DNA from: Lingula anatina
Taxonomy: Eukaryota; Brachiopoda; Lingulata; Lingulida; Lingulidae
Assembly: GCF_001039355.2 (NCBI RefSeq)
Contig: NW_019773737.1
Location: 1 to 64,000, forward strand
Length of the DNA: 64,000 bases
Direction of reading: 5' to 3'
Shown one piece after another: positions 25,516-36,877 of the stretch; within the stretch, counting starts at the first letter, position 1, and each line of letters begins with the position of its first letter. The position numbers and the translations under genes are program-made. The notes beneath the pieces were generated by a model. It did no database searches, was not told where the DNA came from, and was given only the letters and a program-made list of their open reading frames with translations.

Positions 25516-27830
25516 GTTAAATAGAGTCACAACTAACACAATCTCTGTCTGATGCAGCTAATCACCTACTGCAATGGCAGCACCAAAGGATGGCAGACTT
25601 ACCAAGGAAAGCTAGTGATGGATGGTGCTTATATCAGAAGGCAATAAGGATATCTATTCGTCTTGGTGGCTCTCACACTCTTTCTCCTTTTTTATTAGTA
25701 AAATCTTGTTTTGATTTTAGGAGAAAAATACTAGATGGTCCTCAATCATTAGTTCTTAGAAGAATTGGAGTGGTTGAACTGAGGAAATCCTATGAATAAA
25801 CTAATAAGCTCACCTTCCCGTTTACATCTCGGGACCTTATATATTATGTTTATGAGTAAGATAGTCATACCCAACTTTACTGAAACCATGTACATTTACT
25901 GTCCTACTGCTTCTTAGCATGGTTTTGTCAGTGACTATGGTGATTTATCAATTTATAATAAATTTACAAAAATTATGATTATACATACGGCTATATGATT
26001 TAATTGTTGATTTGCAATGTTTTGTTATGGTTTGCTAAATTTGGTTGTTTGTATTTTCAAAAAATTACTAATATGTAAATTGCATGCAAGGAATATAAAA
26101 CCAGGTTAGCTATTATGAAGACTTGTTAACCACAGGTCAGAGGTTTTGTAAATAATCTGTTGATGAAAATTCAATGTAGAAATCCCAAATGCCATCATAC
26201 CCTTTCTGGTAAAGGAATGTTGGGTCATGAGACAGTTAGTGTTTATAGTTTCATTAATGTGCAATTGAATAATATAATCATAGACCTGTTATGACAGAAA
26301 AAAATTAAAAGAATGATAGAATAATATAGCAATTATAATCAGTGATTATGTGTGGTGGACAGATGACAGGTGTTAATACTGACAGTGTTTTCAGTAAAAA
26401 AAATATATATATATCGTAAACATCATTCTTCATCGATTATAATTTTTGTTTCTGCAGTAGAAGAAGGAATGCTATAAAAATTAAGGGCAATTAAAACAAC
26501 TTGATATGATTTGTATGTAAAATGGTTGTTAATACTTTGTGTAGGGTGATGTTTTATCATAACTGATATTTGTAGCTATGAATATGAATGTGCAATATAC
26601 AAGTTGCTGTTCTTGCTTATTGACAGTGCATTTTGAATGTGTTAACAATCCTTAAAAGAAATGCAATTCTTCAAGAAAATAATATTTTCTGTATTATGAT
26701 AAACATATAATCAGATTGTTAAGAATGTATGTATTAGAAAATGGTTGCAAGTGTACACATGTATATATATGTATGACTACAGCTACTTCTGCTGTGGTGT
26801 TCAAACTTTATAATTAATTTACAAATTGACTACCATAAGTGGAATACTGATAGAAGTAAAGTTTTAGATAGGAAATTGCCAATTTCACAGTTGAAGTTGA
26901 TGCAGTTAATGGATAAGTTGCTGTTAATATTTTATACACAGACAATGAAAGTGTCTGCATGTATTCTGATCCCCTGTGCATTGTCACTCAAATGCATTTT
27001 TTTTCTATATCATAACTGCCAAACAAGTCTCATTTTACTTTATGTTCACATGTAATATTGGTTTGGTTAAATGCTGGTTATATTTTATTTTATTTAAGTC
27101 AGCATTATCAGAATTAATACTATATGTATGTATATTGGTTGCACACACACGCCCATTATCAATTTTAATTCTTTTTTTTTTTTTTTCAACTGTCTGTATA
27201 TTACCAGCCTTGCTGTATAGCTTCATTGTTCAGAATCTGTAAAAGAATCTCCAAAGCAAAGTGCATGCTTACCACCTGTTTTTGTAGTGCCAGGACATCA
27301 CAAGGAGTGGCTCTTCACTATTACACCTCTAACACGTTGTGTACATAGTCCATTCTTTCCGAACCTATATTATTCATCTGAGCACTCACAGTACACAAAA
27401 ATGTTCGGAGTACACAGGTAACTGTAACATAAACTGCACTAAGGCATAATGTGCAGGGAATTAGTCTGGTTTTTATATATAATTTCTATGTATAATTGTT
27501 TATTCAAAATATGTTTACAAAGACATTATTCCATTTACAGTATATTTTTTATATCATTTGTGGGTGTTAGAGGCATTTTATTATTTATGTTAAAATTTCG
27601 CATTCCTTTATTTTCCAGATTGGTTTCATCCACAAAGTACTGCTTAGTGGATAATAACAAGTTTATTATTATTGTTCAGATGTTTAACATTACCATGCTA
27701 ACTCATTCCAGCTTCACACAGGTTGTTATTAAAATAATTTGTGACAACAGTCTCTTGCTTCATTTTAGTTAATATACATTATGATGCAATTCTGCATGTA
27801 CATTTAGAGCTTTAAAATAATAAAACTTAG
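25516..27830 (+). other. MADD 3' UTR and downstream flank
   Basis: The sequence after the MADD stop codon is AT-rich and lacks coding signal. Candidate polyadenylation signals AATAAA occur at 25795-25800 and, much further on, at 27819-27824. I cannot tell which end is used. A long 3' UTR of up to 2.3 kb is possible for a neuronal gene. Confidence 0.5.
25795..25800 (+). terminator. Candidate MADD polyadenylation signal
   Basis: Canonical AATAAA 280 nt after the MADD stop codon, the first one downstream in the sense strand. Confidence 0.5.
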
Positions 27831-28601
27831 AAAAAATGGCACTTGTTTGTTTTTTTTGGCTGAGATAATTAATAAGACTTCTCCACAATGTCAATAACCC
27901 TTTTAGTTCAAAAATATTTGCATAAATAGAACTGGCAATAAGATGCTCTTTAAAGCCAGTAATTCCATACAGATGTCTGTTCTGTAAAAAAAGTAAGTAA
28001 AAGGGTTCACAACTTCACAACTCTACTTTGTCACTAAATATACAATCCCACAAAAAGATGGTCAAAGAAAAAACACCAACTGCATTGTTCAACTTGGCAG
28101 TCTAATGGAATAGTGCTGTAGTGCTTCCTTGCTCTCTAAGAGGCAGAAAGCTGAGATTGCTTCTACAATTCAATTTCCATGAAAATGTCTTCTAAAAAAG
28201 TTCACCGTCATGTTGACTATCACATGATTCTGATACTCAAACTGTGCTAATGACTTGATTCCACCTTCAATGTGGCCTGTTGTACGAGTTGCAAGACTAT
28301 TTTGCAACCACACTGCATTTTGCAAAGGAAGAAAAATGTAAATAAGCATTTTGTAATGATGTATTTAGCAGGTGTTTTAAGCCAATGGTGAACTAAAGAG
28401 ACTTTCTACTACACTGAAATTGCATGATGAAAATTGCCTAAGGCTGTAGCTGAAATGGGAGGTTTAAGGGGCCTAAATTTGCAAAGTAGGTAAAAAGGTG
28501 GTGTGATATAGAAAGCACCCAGTTTTGAAGCAGGAAAAATAGAATGGACACTATGCACATCTGGTAAGAGACAGACTTCACATGAATGGAGAATTGTATA
28601 G
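27831..28601. other. Intergenic stretch, no gene recognised
   Basis: Six-frame reading shows only short, unrelated ORFs. It lies between the MADD 3' end and the decayed hAT-like ORF. Part may belong to the same decayed element, but I found no alignable coding there. Confidence 0.4.
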
Positions 28602-28793
28602 ATGCGACCAAAATTGCAAGCATACAGAATATACAGTATTGGGAATTCATTGCTGCAGGCAGTGTCATCATTAGATCCAGTAGCAAGGGGCCACAGTGTC
28701 ACCAGCAAATACATGAAGAAGCTTCTTCGTTATGTCACAAACGTCCTAACTGAGGAGGAAAAGGAACAGTTTTCTCGCAAGCTGAACCTCTTT

Positions 28794-28838
28794 TGTCACA
28801 TAGTGGTGCGTCATGCACATTGTGTAATATTATCCAAT
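28794..28838 (+). repeat. Truncated 5' LTR (45 bp)
   Basis: Identical over 45 bp to the start of the 3' LTR at 31328, beginning TGTCACATAGTGGTGCGTCA. It breaks off after 'ttatccaat' and is followed four bases later by the inverted junction segment. It directly abuts the TCTTT target copy. Confidence 0.9.
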
Positions 28839-28860
28839 GTAGATGACGCACCACTATGTG

Positions 28861-30942
28861 ACATCCCCATGGAGAAGAATGTTCGTTTTAATGCCAAGAA
28901 AACGCAGTTGAAACAAAACAGTGTATCATATTTTGGGATGATTGTTGGAGCACAAGGAATCCGACCAGACCCAGAGAAGATTCGCTCAATTCTGGAAATG
29001 CCAGACCCAACTGATACTGAGGCAGTGAAGCGTTTAACAGGAATGTTGAATTTCCTATCACCATTTATTCCAAATAAGTCTTCTACCATGAGTCCAATCA
29101 GCAGTTTGTTGAAAGCTGGAGTACCTTGGAATTGGGGACCAGAGCAGAAAGCTGCCATGCAACAAATAAAAGATCTGTGTACTCTCAGAAGAACCAGTGC
29201 TGAAGTTGTTTGAGCCATCCAAGCCAGTGACAATACAAGCAGACACGTCATCTACGGGATTAGGTGCATGTCTATTACAAGATGGTCAACCTATTGCTTA
29301 TGCCTCACGTGCATTAACTGATACAGAGATGAGATACACACAGATCGAGAAGGAACTTTTAGCTATTATGTATGCAGCAACAAAGTTTCACCATTATATT
29401 TATGGCAATGAGGTTATGGTGGAGAGTGATCACAAACCTCTAGAGGCAATTATAAGGAAACCACTACACCAGGTGTCTCCTCGAATGCAAATGATGTTGT
29501 TAAAATTGATGAAATACAATCTATGCGTGACATATGTACCAGGTTCAAAGTTGTACATTGCAGACACGCTGTCACATGCGTATGTTGATGACACATCTAA
29601 GGAGAGCATAGATTCTCAGTTAGAAGAGGGACTGTACAGGATTCATACTGTTACTCAGTTTTTGCCAGCATCCACGCACAGGATTCAGGAACTTCCAGAT
29701 GCTACTCAGAGTGACCACAGCCTCCAGCTGGTCCATAACCATATTGTGAATGGTTGGCCTCAGCATAAGTCTTCCCTAGCACCAGAAATTCAGGCATATT
29801 GGAATTTAAGAGGACAAATGCATGTGGAGGAAGGACTGATATATGCTGGAGAGCGACTTGTAATTCCTGTTGCCATGAGACAAGAAATGCTTGTTACACT
29901 TCATGAAGGACATGCTGGCAGTGAAAAGTGCAAAGCACGAGCCTCTGAAATTATGTATTGGCCTAATATCAACAAAGACATAGAGACCAAGATTGCTGAT
30001 TACCCAGTATGTGCCACATATGCACGTCAGAATCCCAAGGAACCAATGATTCCACATTCTTTGCCAACTCGTCCATGGTCAAAGCTGGGTTCAGATATAT
30101 TTGAGTTTGCAGGCCATAATTACTTGTTGATAGTTGATTATTATTCAAAGTTTCCTGAAGTTGTCAAGCTGCAAAACAAAACAGCAGCTGGTGTTATTGC
30201 AGCAATGAAACCAGTTTTCAAGGCATGGTATTCCAGATACCTTAGTTAGTGATAATATGCCTTTTGCATAAGAGTGCAGTTTGCGAAAGAGTGGGGATTC
30301 ACTTGTGTTTATACTAGTCCCACTTATGCTCTGTCTAATGGTCAAAGTGAGCGATTTGTGCAGTCAATTAAAGGAATGCTTAAGAAAGCACAAGCAGAGG
30401 GTACAGATCCTCACATATCGTTGTTAGAATACAGAAATACACCTTTAGCTGTTCATCACCAGCTCAATTGTTAATGAGTAGGAGGTTAAAAGATAAAATG
30501 CCTACTACAAACAACTTGCTGCAACCAAAGGTGGTAAATGATGCACAGTCAAAGCTGCACAAGCGTCAGCAAAAGCAGACATTCTATTATGATAGAAGTG
30601 CTACATATCACCAGTCATTTAATGTGGGAGATAGTGTTTGTGAATTTAGGACAAAATTGGGAACATGCCAGAGTGACAGATATTCATAATACGCCGAGGT
30701 CATATGAGGTGACTACTCCGGATGGACATTCATATTGTAGAAACCAACGCATGATAAACAAGTCTCCTGACTCGGTGCCTGAGTCGCATGTTATGGATAC
30801 TGAACCATCAGATACTAGAATGAGTAAAACAGTGCACCAGAACAATGAAACTGGAAAACAAATTGCTCAGCCACAAATGTGTAGGCGTAGTACTCGGGAG
30901 AGACATCCGCCTAGGTGGCAAGCAGATTATGAAATGAAGTGA
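28861..30942 (+). pseudogene. Broken pol: RT tail, RNase H, integrase
   Basis: About 28869-29190 encodes the end of a gypsy-type reverse transcriptase (YFGMIVGAQGIRPDPEKI). A frame change near 29190 leads into RNase H (QADTSSTGLGACLLQDGQ, IEKELLAI, ESDHKPLEAI). The integrase follows, with an HHCC-type zinc segment (HEGHAG, then CATYARQN) and the start of the catalytic core (GSDIFEFAG). Stops and frameshifts at about 30240-30275 and 30475 split the rest of the core (NGQSERFVQSIKGML) and the C-terminal part. There are at least three interruptions, so it is not translatable as one polyprotein. Confidence 0.85.
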
Positions 30943-31327
30943 CTGCATGTTTATTTGTTGTTACATTTCAAAAAAAAAAAAAAACTTGTTGATTGCACAC
31001 AGTGCCTGTAACCCATTTAAATGTCTGTGTGTAAGAAAGGTACTGTTGAAAAGTACTGCATTGACTTTATGCACTCAGGAAGATTAATATTGACTGTTTA
31101 CTAGAGGAGACATGTTGTGTTTAATGTTATTGCACTAATTATAAAATGCATTTTGCTGATCAGAGACAATCATAACAGAACTTTTACTTTTATTTGTATT
31201 TTATTACTTTAACTAAGGTGGTAATACAATGTTTAAGATAAGCATGTGTATCAAATTTTGTAGCTAGACATATAAGTAATTGGTAAGTGATTGTCTGTAT
31301 GTTTTTTTCCTTTAAAAGGGGGGGGGA

Positions 31328-31458
31328 TGTCACATAGTGGTGCGTCATGCACATTGTGTAATATTATCCAATTAGAATAAAGCGCAGCTGTGTGCTGCAG
31401 TTGAGTAATTATTAACAACGTGTTGTCTGGTGTTCGCTCCTCTGCTTGTAACATTACA
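31328..31458 (+). repeat. 3' LTR (131 bp)
   Basis: Begins TGTCACAT right after the polypurine tract and ends in ACA before the TCTTT target copy. It contains 'gaataaagc', a polyadenylation-signal-like sequence. It is short for a gypsy-type LTR. Confidence 0.9.
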
Positions 31459-31670
31459 TCTTTCAGGTTGACAATTCCTTTCCTCAGTATTCTGATACTG
31501 ACATAGCTGATATCTGGTGGGTTTCAGTCAGGGATACAAAGAGATACCCTGCACTAAGCAAGATGGCCTTGTCTCTCATGGCTTGCTTTCATGGGCCACA
31601 AGTAGAAGGAGCCTTTAATGTCATGGGAGACATTCTTTTAGCAGATGTTACATTTATCGAAGGGAGATAA

Positions 31671-32391
31671 CTAGATTACTCCCAAATTATGACAGTGCCT
31701 CCTCATAATTTCTTGTTATGGGTTTTTTCATTTCCTTCATAGTTCCCCTCCCCCAGAATTCAACAACAAAAAAAAACTATAATTTGCTACTGACACTTCC
31801 CAGGCTTTGGATGAAAAGAATCAGATTGAAGTTCAAGCAAGGTATGGGCCCCCCAAAACCCCCCTTTCCAATTTTTTTTAGATGTCCCCAGTCGATGTAG
31901 CTTTAATTTCCCCTTAAAGGCAAAGCCCTAAGCCATAGGCTACCAGCTAGACTGTTTTCCCCATGAAAAAAAAAGAGAAGGGACCCAAATTATTATTGGG
32001 GTTTTACACTGCCAGGTAACAGGTAAGATCTTCTGGAATATAATGTAATAGATTGACGAACTGAGTTAAATGATGTCATAAATGAGGCTCAACCAGGTTT
32101 CCAAAAATGAACTGCACTGTAAATAACATTTTATACTACACACTCTGATAAGAAAGATGGGCAGTGCATAATGATATTTAGCCTATTCCTCATTCAGAAT
32201 ACATACACTCATCAGAACACTTAGCAGAACTAAAAAGACATTCTGAAGATTGTCAGTCAGTGAGGAGAAAACCTTCAAGATGCACTTAGAGGCCACCTAG
32301 ATTTGACACAAAAAGATACCATAAAATGTGCAAAAAATACCACACAATTCTCATTTTCATTGGTCATCCTAGGCTCCAACCCCAGCTGTAA
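31671..32391. other. Intergenic, no gene recognised
   Basis: Only short ORFs; poly-A/poly-C-rich simple stretches near 31740-31880. It may be the downstream part of the decayed hAT-like element, but no terminus was identified. Confidence 0.4.
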
Positions 32392-32883
32392 AAATGAAGC
32401 TGTCTGCATTCAATCAGTTTTTGAGAAAGGGTGATTTGGAACCTATTCAGAGAAACCCGTTTTCCCCCCTCTTGAAAAAGTGACACCTTGTATCAAGAGG
32501 CTATATACACACGTAAGATAAGGGATGGAGTGAACCTTGTGTTGGACTGCTTAGCTCCTAGCCAGGAGAATAATTTGAGACAACAAATTCAACAGCCAGA
32601 GAATCCTGAAGTCAGCGAAAGTCTCACACACATTCTTGTAGAATACTACCAGTTAACAGAATCCTCTAATACAAGACATCAGATTCTATCACTGTCAGCA
32701 GTTGATTTAAATTTTGATTTAATTGTGAAAATTCTGTTTATAATTACAATTATTATTAAACTTAATCATGGTGATAAGCTGACTTCACCAACTTTAGATC
32801 ACACAAAGAGAGTACGCACAAAGATATTGCAGAAAGGGAAGCACAAACGTAACGGCACAAATAAAATGAGAAAAAAGTATTAG
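32392..32883 (+). pseudogene. Remnant ORF of unknown repeat-type protein
   Basis: A mostly open stretch reads KLSAFNQFL, then after interruptions RKIRDGVNLVLDCLAPSQE, SLTHILVEYYQ and TRHQILSLSAVD, and ends at a TAG at 32881-32883. The charged start, the 'LAPSQ' motif and the 'QILSL' motif look like a real, degraded protein-coding region rather than chance. From memory it resembles the N-terminal part of uncharacterised multicopy proteins in marine invertebrate genomes. I do not recognise a function. Confidence 0.35.
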
Positions 32884-33606
32884 ATTCTCCTAAGATACAT
32901 TCAAGTAATCGATATATATTTGCACAACAACTGTAAAAAATTTCCTATGTGACACTTGGGCACTTAACAGAGCAACTTCCAAACATCAGCAAGGAAGCTA
33001 CATTAGCCTATTGAGAACAGCACAAAAGCAGGAGCTCTATGCTGATATCTCAAACATTACAGATACTATAAGATGGAGAAGATGAGGACTAGCTGGCAAC
33101 CGTTACAGTTACTTAGATTTAATGAAAGATACTAAACTGCAAGAGAAAAATAACAGAACAAGTTGGAGAACAGATAGGCATAGAGTAGCCTTATCTATTG
33201 GGACAAGGTCACATCTAGGCCTTAGAAAGAAAGAACCGTATCCAATCACAAAGAAGGGTAGAGAGGATCCACAAGACCCTTGATAGCAAAATTAAATAAG
33301 AAAAATTGAATAAAACATATCAAGTGGCCTTCTAAAATCCTGCCTTAAGCTTTGACTAGTGACATAAAAAATTTCCCTTGAAAACTTAAATCCATTTGGT
33401 GTCTACATTGGGCAGGAAAATAATATACGGGAAAGGGATGCCAATTCACTGAAAGTACCATTTCAGTACCTTAAAAAAAATGATAGTAAAATATGACGTG
33501 GTTGAAAAATGCATTTTCATGTTTTTCTTCAGTTGCAAAATGCAGTGTGGATCTACAGTCAGTACTCAATAATTCTCAATAACAGAATGAGCATCAAGGT
33601 AAGTTC
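32884..33606. other. Intergenic region downstream of HSPBP1
   Basis: No gene recognised. No clear AATAAA for HSPBP1 on the minus strand was seen. Confidence 0.4.
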
Positions 33607-36600
33607 CTATCTGTTCACAGGAGTCTCTCCAGTCTCTTTATTTTGAGATCCAAAACACATTTTCTTTAGCTGTTCCGCATATTCCTTTTCCTCCTGAAAA
33701 AATATATGCATATATTGTCTGCTTGTTGATTCAATAACTAGGAGATTTGCAAGTTTAAAGATTTTAAATACAATTTTTTCACCAATTTTCACCCTTCAAA
33801 ATACTTTACTAATTTGACTTGTACTAAAGAGGCTTAGGCTAAAATGAGCAACACAAGCCATTTCATCTGAGTAACAAGGCAGNTCGTGTTTACAAGGAAA
33901 GTGCACGGCACCGGCATCGGCATCGGCATCAGCGACGACAGACGCAGGTGATGGCATTATGTACAGACACATCTGTGTCTGTACATAAAAATGAATATTT
34001 CACTAAAATGTATAACTACAAGAAAAAGAAGCAAATTAGACTGCTTTTCCAACTCGGCTGCAATTTAGTCCTGTGTTTCTTTTTTGAAAGTTTGACAATC
34101 ATAAGTAACATGGTTTACCCATAATGAATTTTTATAAATACTTATCAGCTCTGTAAATATAAAGCCAAAAAGTAAAACTGTCTTCCACTTATCGTGTTAA
34201 CGATGAAAGTGCACGGCGACATCGACGGCGACAGGGACGGCAACGACAGACGCAGGTGATGGCAATATGTACAGACACATCTGTGTCTGTACATAAAAAA
34301 GCAATTTTAATACGATAATGCCTTCAACTTTGTCAACCAATATGTTACTACACTGTTACAGAATTGATTTTTTATTGATATTTATCTACTCACCAAAAAC
34401 TCTTCTTTTCCTGTAAGATATTCGATCCTGTTTTTTAACAATTCTTTCATATGCAACTCTGGTCTCTGACATTCCTCTATAGTTCTCTGATGCTCAGTTG
34501 CCAAGCTTAACAAGGCATTCATAAAATGTTCATGGTTATTATTGTGCTGTTCACTTAATAGTCCCACTAACTGTTCCACCATACCCATATCACACAGTGT
34601 ATCTATGAAATAGAAAAGGATTATAATTTTAACTGTCTTCTGATCTACAAGATTTCGTGTCAAATACATGTCATATTTTACCCTCTTCATTGGTTGGTTA
34701 TAATTACAACACCTGATCAACTGTAATGTTTAAATTTTCTATACAATGTGCAGAAATAAAATTTAATGTAATGATATACCTTTTATAAGACGGTTTTGTG
34801 AAAATAAACACTTTAAGAGAAATGTGGCTTTCACTTTTAATTTGTCATCTCCATCCTGCATGGCTCTCATTAGCACAGACAGTCCATTACTTTTCATGAA
34901 GGCAGCTTCTCCATCTGTGAAACCACGAACAAAACCTGCACAAAAACACAAAGGGTTAAGGTTTCTCACAAAAAATAAATAATAATTAAATGGCTTTAAA
35001 CATCATCCACTTGCTGAGTTGATATAATGTGAGAACTAAGATTCTCTCAATATAGTGCTATTGACATAAAGCATTAATTGAAGTGCATTCAAATTTCAAT
35101 GTAAATTTGTTTTTAATAAAAAAAAAAGTCACTTAATGGTCACTTTTAATTTCAACATATTTTCATTTCAAGCATATGCACTTTTAATTTTGCAAAATAA
35201 ATTAATTGAAAAATAAGCAAACAAATGTGTATATCCAATTATAAAGGTAATTACTGGCTAAACCATCACTGAAAATCTCTGCACAGAATGGCCCTTTGAA
35301 CACCATATTTTTTAAATCAAAATCCAAATTCTGAAAGCTGATATTTACATGACATAGCATATAGAGCTTTCACTTTTACTAGCACCACGTTATCTTTTTC
35401 CAATGCGTCTATGAGGAGTGGTAAAAGATTGTCCTCAAGTGCTGCTCTCTGGCAGTAAGGGTTGTTCTGGCAAAGGTTTGCTATCAATTCTGCACCTCTC
35501 CAACGGATGTCTGAGGAGTCATTGTGAAGAAGATGTGGCAAAAGGGCATAACCACCAATTTTATGAAAATCTGGAATCAAAATAATCATGAAAACAATTA
35601 CTATTTTTAACTTCGCTATATTATCTTTTTAAAAAGCTTACTCATTTTAATATTGCTCTAGTCCAAAAGATGAATGTTTCTTTTTCCTTTTAAGGAGATC
35701 TTTTAAGGAGATTTTTTTAAAAATTTTGATCAAATATCTCAGTTTCAGATTAGATCCTTCTACCTTGTGACAGGTCCATATCTTCACATAAAAAGCACAA
35801 CTTTTCTAGAGCTTCTTCTTTTTCTTCTATTTCATCTTCACTGTCCCCCTTTTCAATCAAGATTCTAATGCATTCTTTCATCTCTACAACTGGATCTTCT
35901 GTTGCTGCTTTCATAGCTTCCTCGAGCCATTTTCTTCTCTAAAATGACAAAAACTTTCTGTACAGATTTTGTGGTTTCCTAAACAGCATATATGACAATA
36001 TGTATGTGTTGTGGTCCCACAAAACTGGTGCACACAAGTATATTTCATAAATTTAATCAGACATGCTGAAAACTTTTCAGAATGGCCGGACATTTGGACC
36101 GACAGTAGTGAAAAATTTGCCAGACCGATTGGATTTTTGTCGGACCAAAAATTACCCTATTTGTTTGAGACATATACTACCAGTACGATTAGGGTAGCTT
36201 ACTTTGTTTGTGAATGTGATAGGTTAGAAATGGAAGAGAAAAAACACTTTGGGTTTTATATAATTTTATTAGGGAAGTATGTCAAATGATGACTCTAAAT
36301 TCAAAAGCGTGGCTCTTAAAACTCTCCATGTCCAATTTTTTACCGGTCCAGACAAATTTTCCTGGTCATGACCGATCGGACCAACAGTTTCAGTATATCT
36401 GATTAAATTATACAAATTGAATATCTGATGAAAGCATGTGCACACAATTTGAAAATACTAAAACAGCTTTTTTTAAACATACCTAATGACCAATATTTGA
36501 CTGTAACATCATATCCACCAACACTTTATGGGAACACCTTGGTGTCACCTCATTAATCTACAGAGTCGATTAAACCGGTTGTAAACATCCCCCCCCCCCC

Positions 36601-36877
36601 CCCCCCCTTTCCAGTCCGGGCTAAACACTTTTTAGCCTAGATCGGACCTTTGGGTCAACAGTGCCAAAAGTTCTACTGACCTAAAGCAGGAACAGTGGAT
36701 AGTAACAGACCAAATCGATAAAAGACAACGACAAAATGGAACTTATACCTCTTCCGACATCTCCTCATATTTAGAAGGTCCAGTCGCATCTTCTTCTTTC
36801 GTTTGTTCTAGGCAAATTTTCAAAAGATGCCTCAGATCCGTGGGGTATATATTTCGATCAAAACCTTCTCCAGACAT
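33607..36877 (-). CDS. HSPBP1: Hsp70-binding protein 1 (Fes1-type nucleotide exchange factor)
   Basis: HSPBP1 is a cytosolic armadillo-repeat cofactor that binds the Hsp70 ATPase domain and promotes nucleotide exchange. Exons in transcript order, minus strand: 36877-36749, 35938-35764, 35570-35349, 34935-34780, 34602-34394, 33693-33607. The phases match and sum to 978 nt (325 residues plus stop), close to the vertebrate length of about 360. Landmarks: NLxxLL-like DLRHLLKICLEQ with EEMSEERRKWLEEAM at the N-terminus; ALEKLCFLCEDMD; HNDSSDIRWRGAELIANLCQNNPYCQ; VKVKALYAMSC; GLSVLMRAMQDGDDKLKVK; LCDMGMVEQLVGLL; ECQRPELHMKELL. The start at 36877 (MSGEG) matches the family start. An in-frame ATG at 36979 would add 34 residues and is less likely. 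The gene is divergent to SAMM50. Its last intron carries two palindrome-headed repeats, and the first intron carries a foldback. Confidence 0.97.
33871..34295 (-). mobile_element. Palindrome-headed repeats, two tandem copies (copies B1 and B2)
   Basis: Minus-strand copies begin with the palindrome at 34295-34266 and again at 33987-33958, each followed by a CGTCGC-like microsatellite and 'gtgcactttc'. Copy B2 (34295 to about 34000) keeps body sequence but lacks the 3' end. Copy B1 (33987-33871) has head and microsatellite, then an N at 33883, then the family's 3' end (CTGCCTTGTT on the minus strand at 33882-33873). The body of B1 is therefore probably lost in the assembly. Both lie in the last HSPBP1 intron (33694-34393). 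Confidence 0.65.
36051..36410. mobile_element. Imperfect foldback MITE in HSPBP1 intron 1
   Basis: Ends are inverted: ATTTAATCAGACATGCTGAAA at the left, mirrored by TTTCAGTATATCTGATTAAAT at the right. Both are followed inward by GGCCGGAC/GGTCCGATCGG-type sequence. About 360 bp long, with no coding capacity. The target duplication is unclear (ATA/TA at most). Confidence 0.5.
36589..36607. repeat. Poly-C tract
   Basis: About 19 consecutive C, in HSPBP1 intron 1. Length unreliable in assembly. Confidence 0.9.

Larger units (their letters stand above)
28794..31458 (+). mobile_element. 5'-deleted Ty3/gypsy-type LTR retrotransposon
   Basis: The element starts TGTCACATAGTGG and ends GTAACATTACA, with a 5-bp target duplication TCTTT (28789-28793 and 31459-31463). 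A polypurine tract (AAAAGGGGGGGGGA, about 31314-31327) directly precedes the 3' LTR (31328-31458, 131 bp). Only the first 45 bp of the 5' LTR remain, identical to the 3' LTR. What follows is the tail of reverse transcriptase, then RNase H and integrase. Primer-binding site, gag, protease and most of reverse transcriptase are absent, so this copy is not autonomous. An inverted copy of the polypurine-tract/LTR junction lies at 28843-28868. Confidence 0.9.
28602..31670 (+). pseudogene. Decayed hAT-like transposase C-terminus split by an LTR retrotransposon
   Basis: Two coding pieces, 28602-28793 (64 codons) and 31464-31670 (69 codons, TAA stop), join exactly in frame if the inserted element and one target-duplication copy are removed (LNLF then QVDN). 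The first piece contains SLDPVARGHS. The second has DIWWVSV, YPALSKMALSLM and CFHGPQVEGAFNVMGDI. This matches the layout of the C-terminal dimerisation region of hAT-superfamily transposases (a conserved W, YP.L..MA, then an E.FN/S..G motif). Upstream of 28602 there is an immediate in-frame stop and I could not follow the ORF, so it was already a fragment or has an undetected frameshift. It may equally derive from a domesticated hAT-like gene. Confidence 0.65.

Noticed and set aside
28409-28714. Two overlapping minus-strand ORFs of about 80-100 codons
   Set aside because: They overlap the plus-strand hAT-like coding piece, and their composition shows no domain; taken as antisense shadow.
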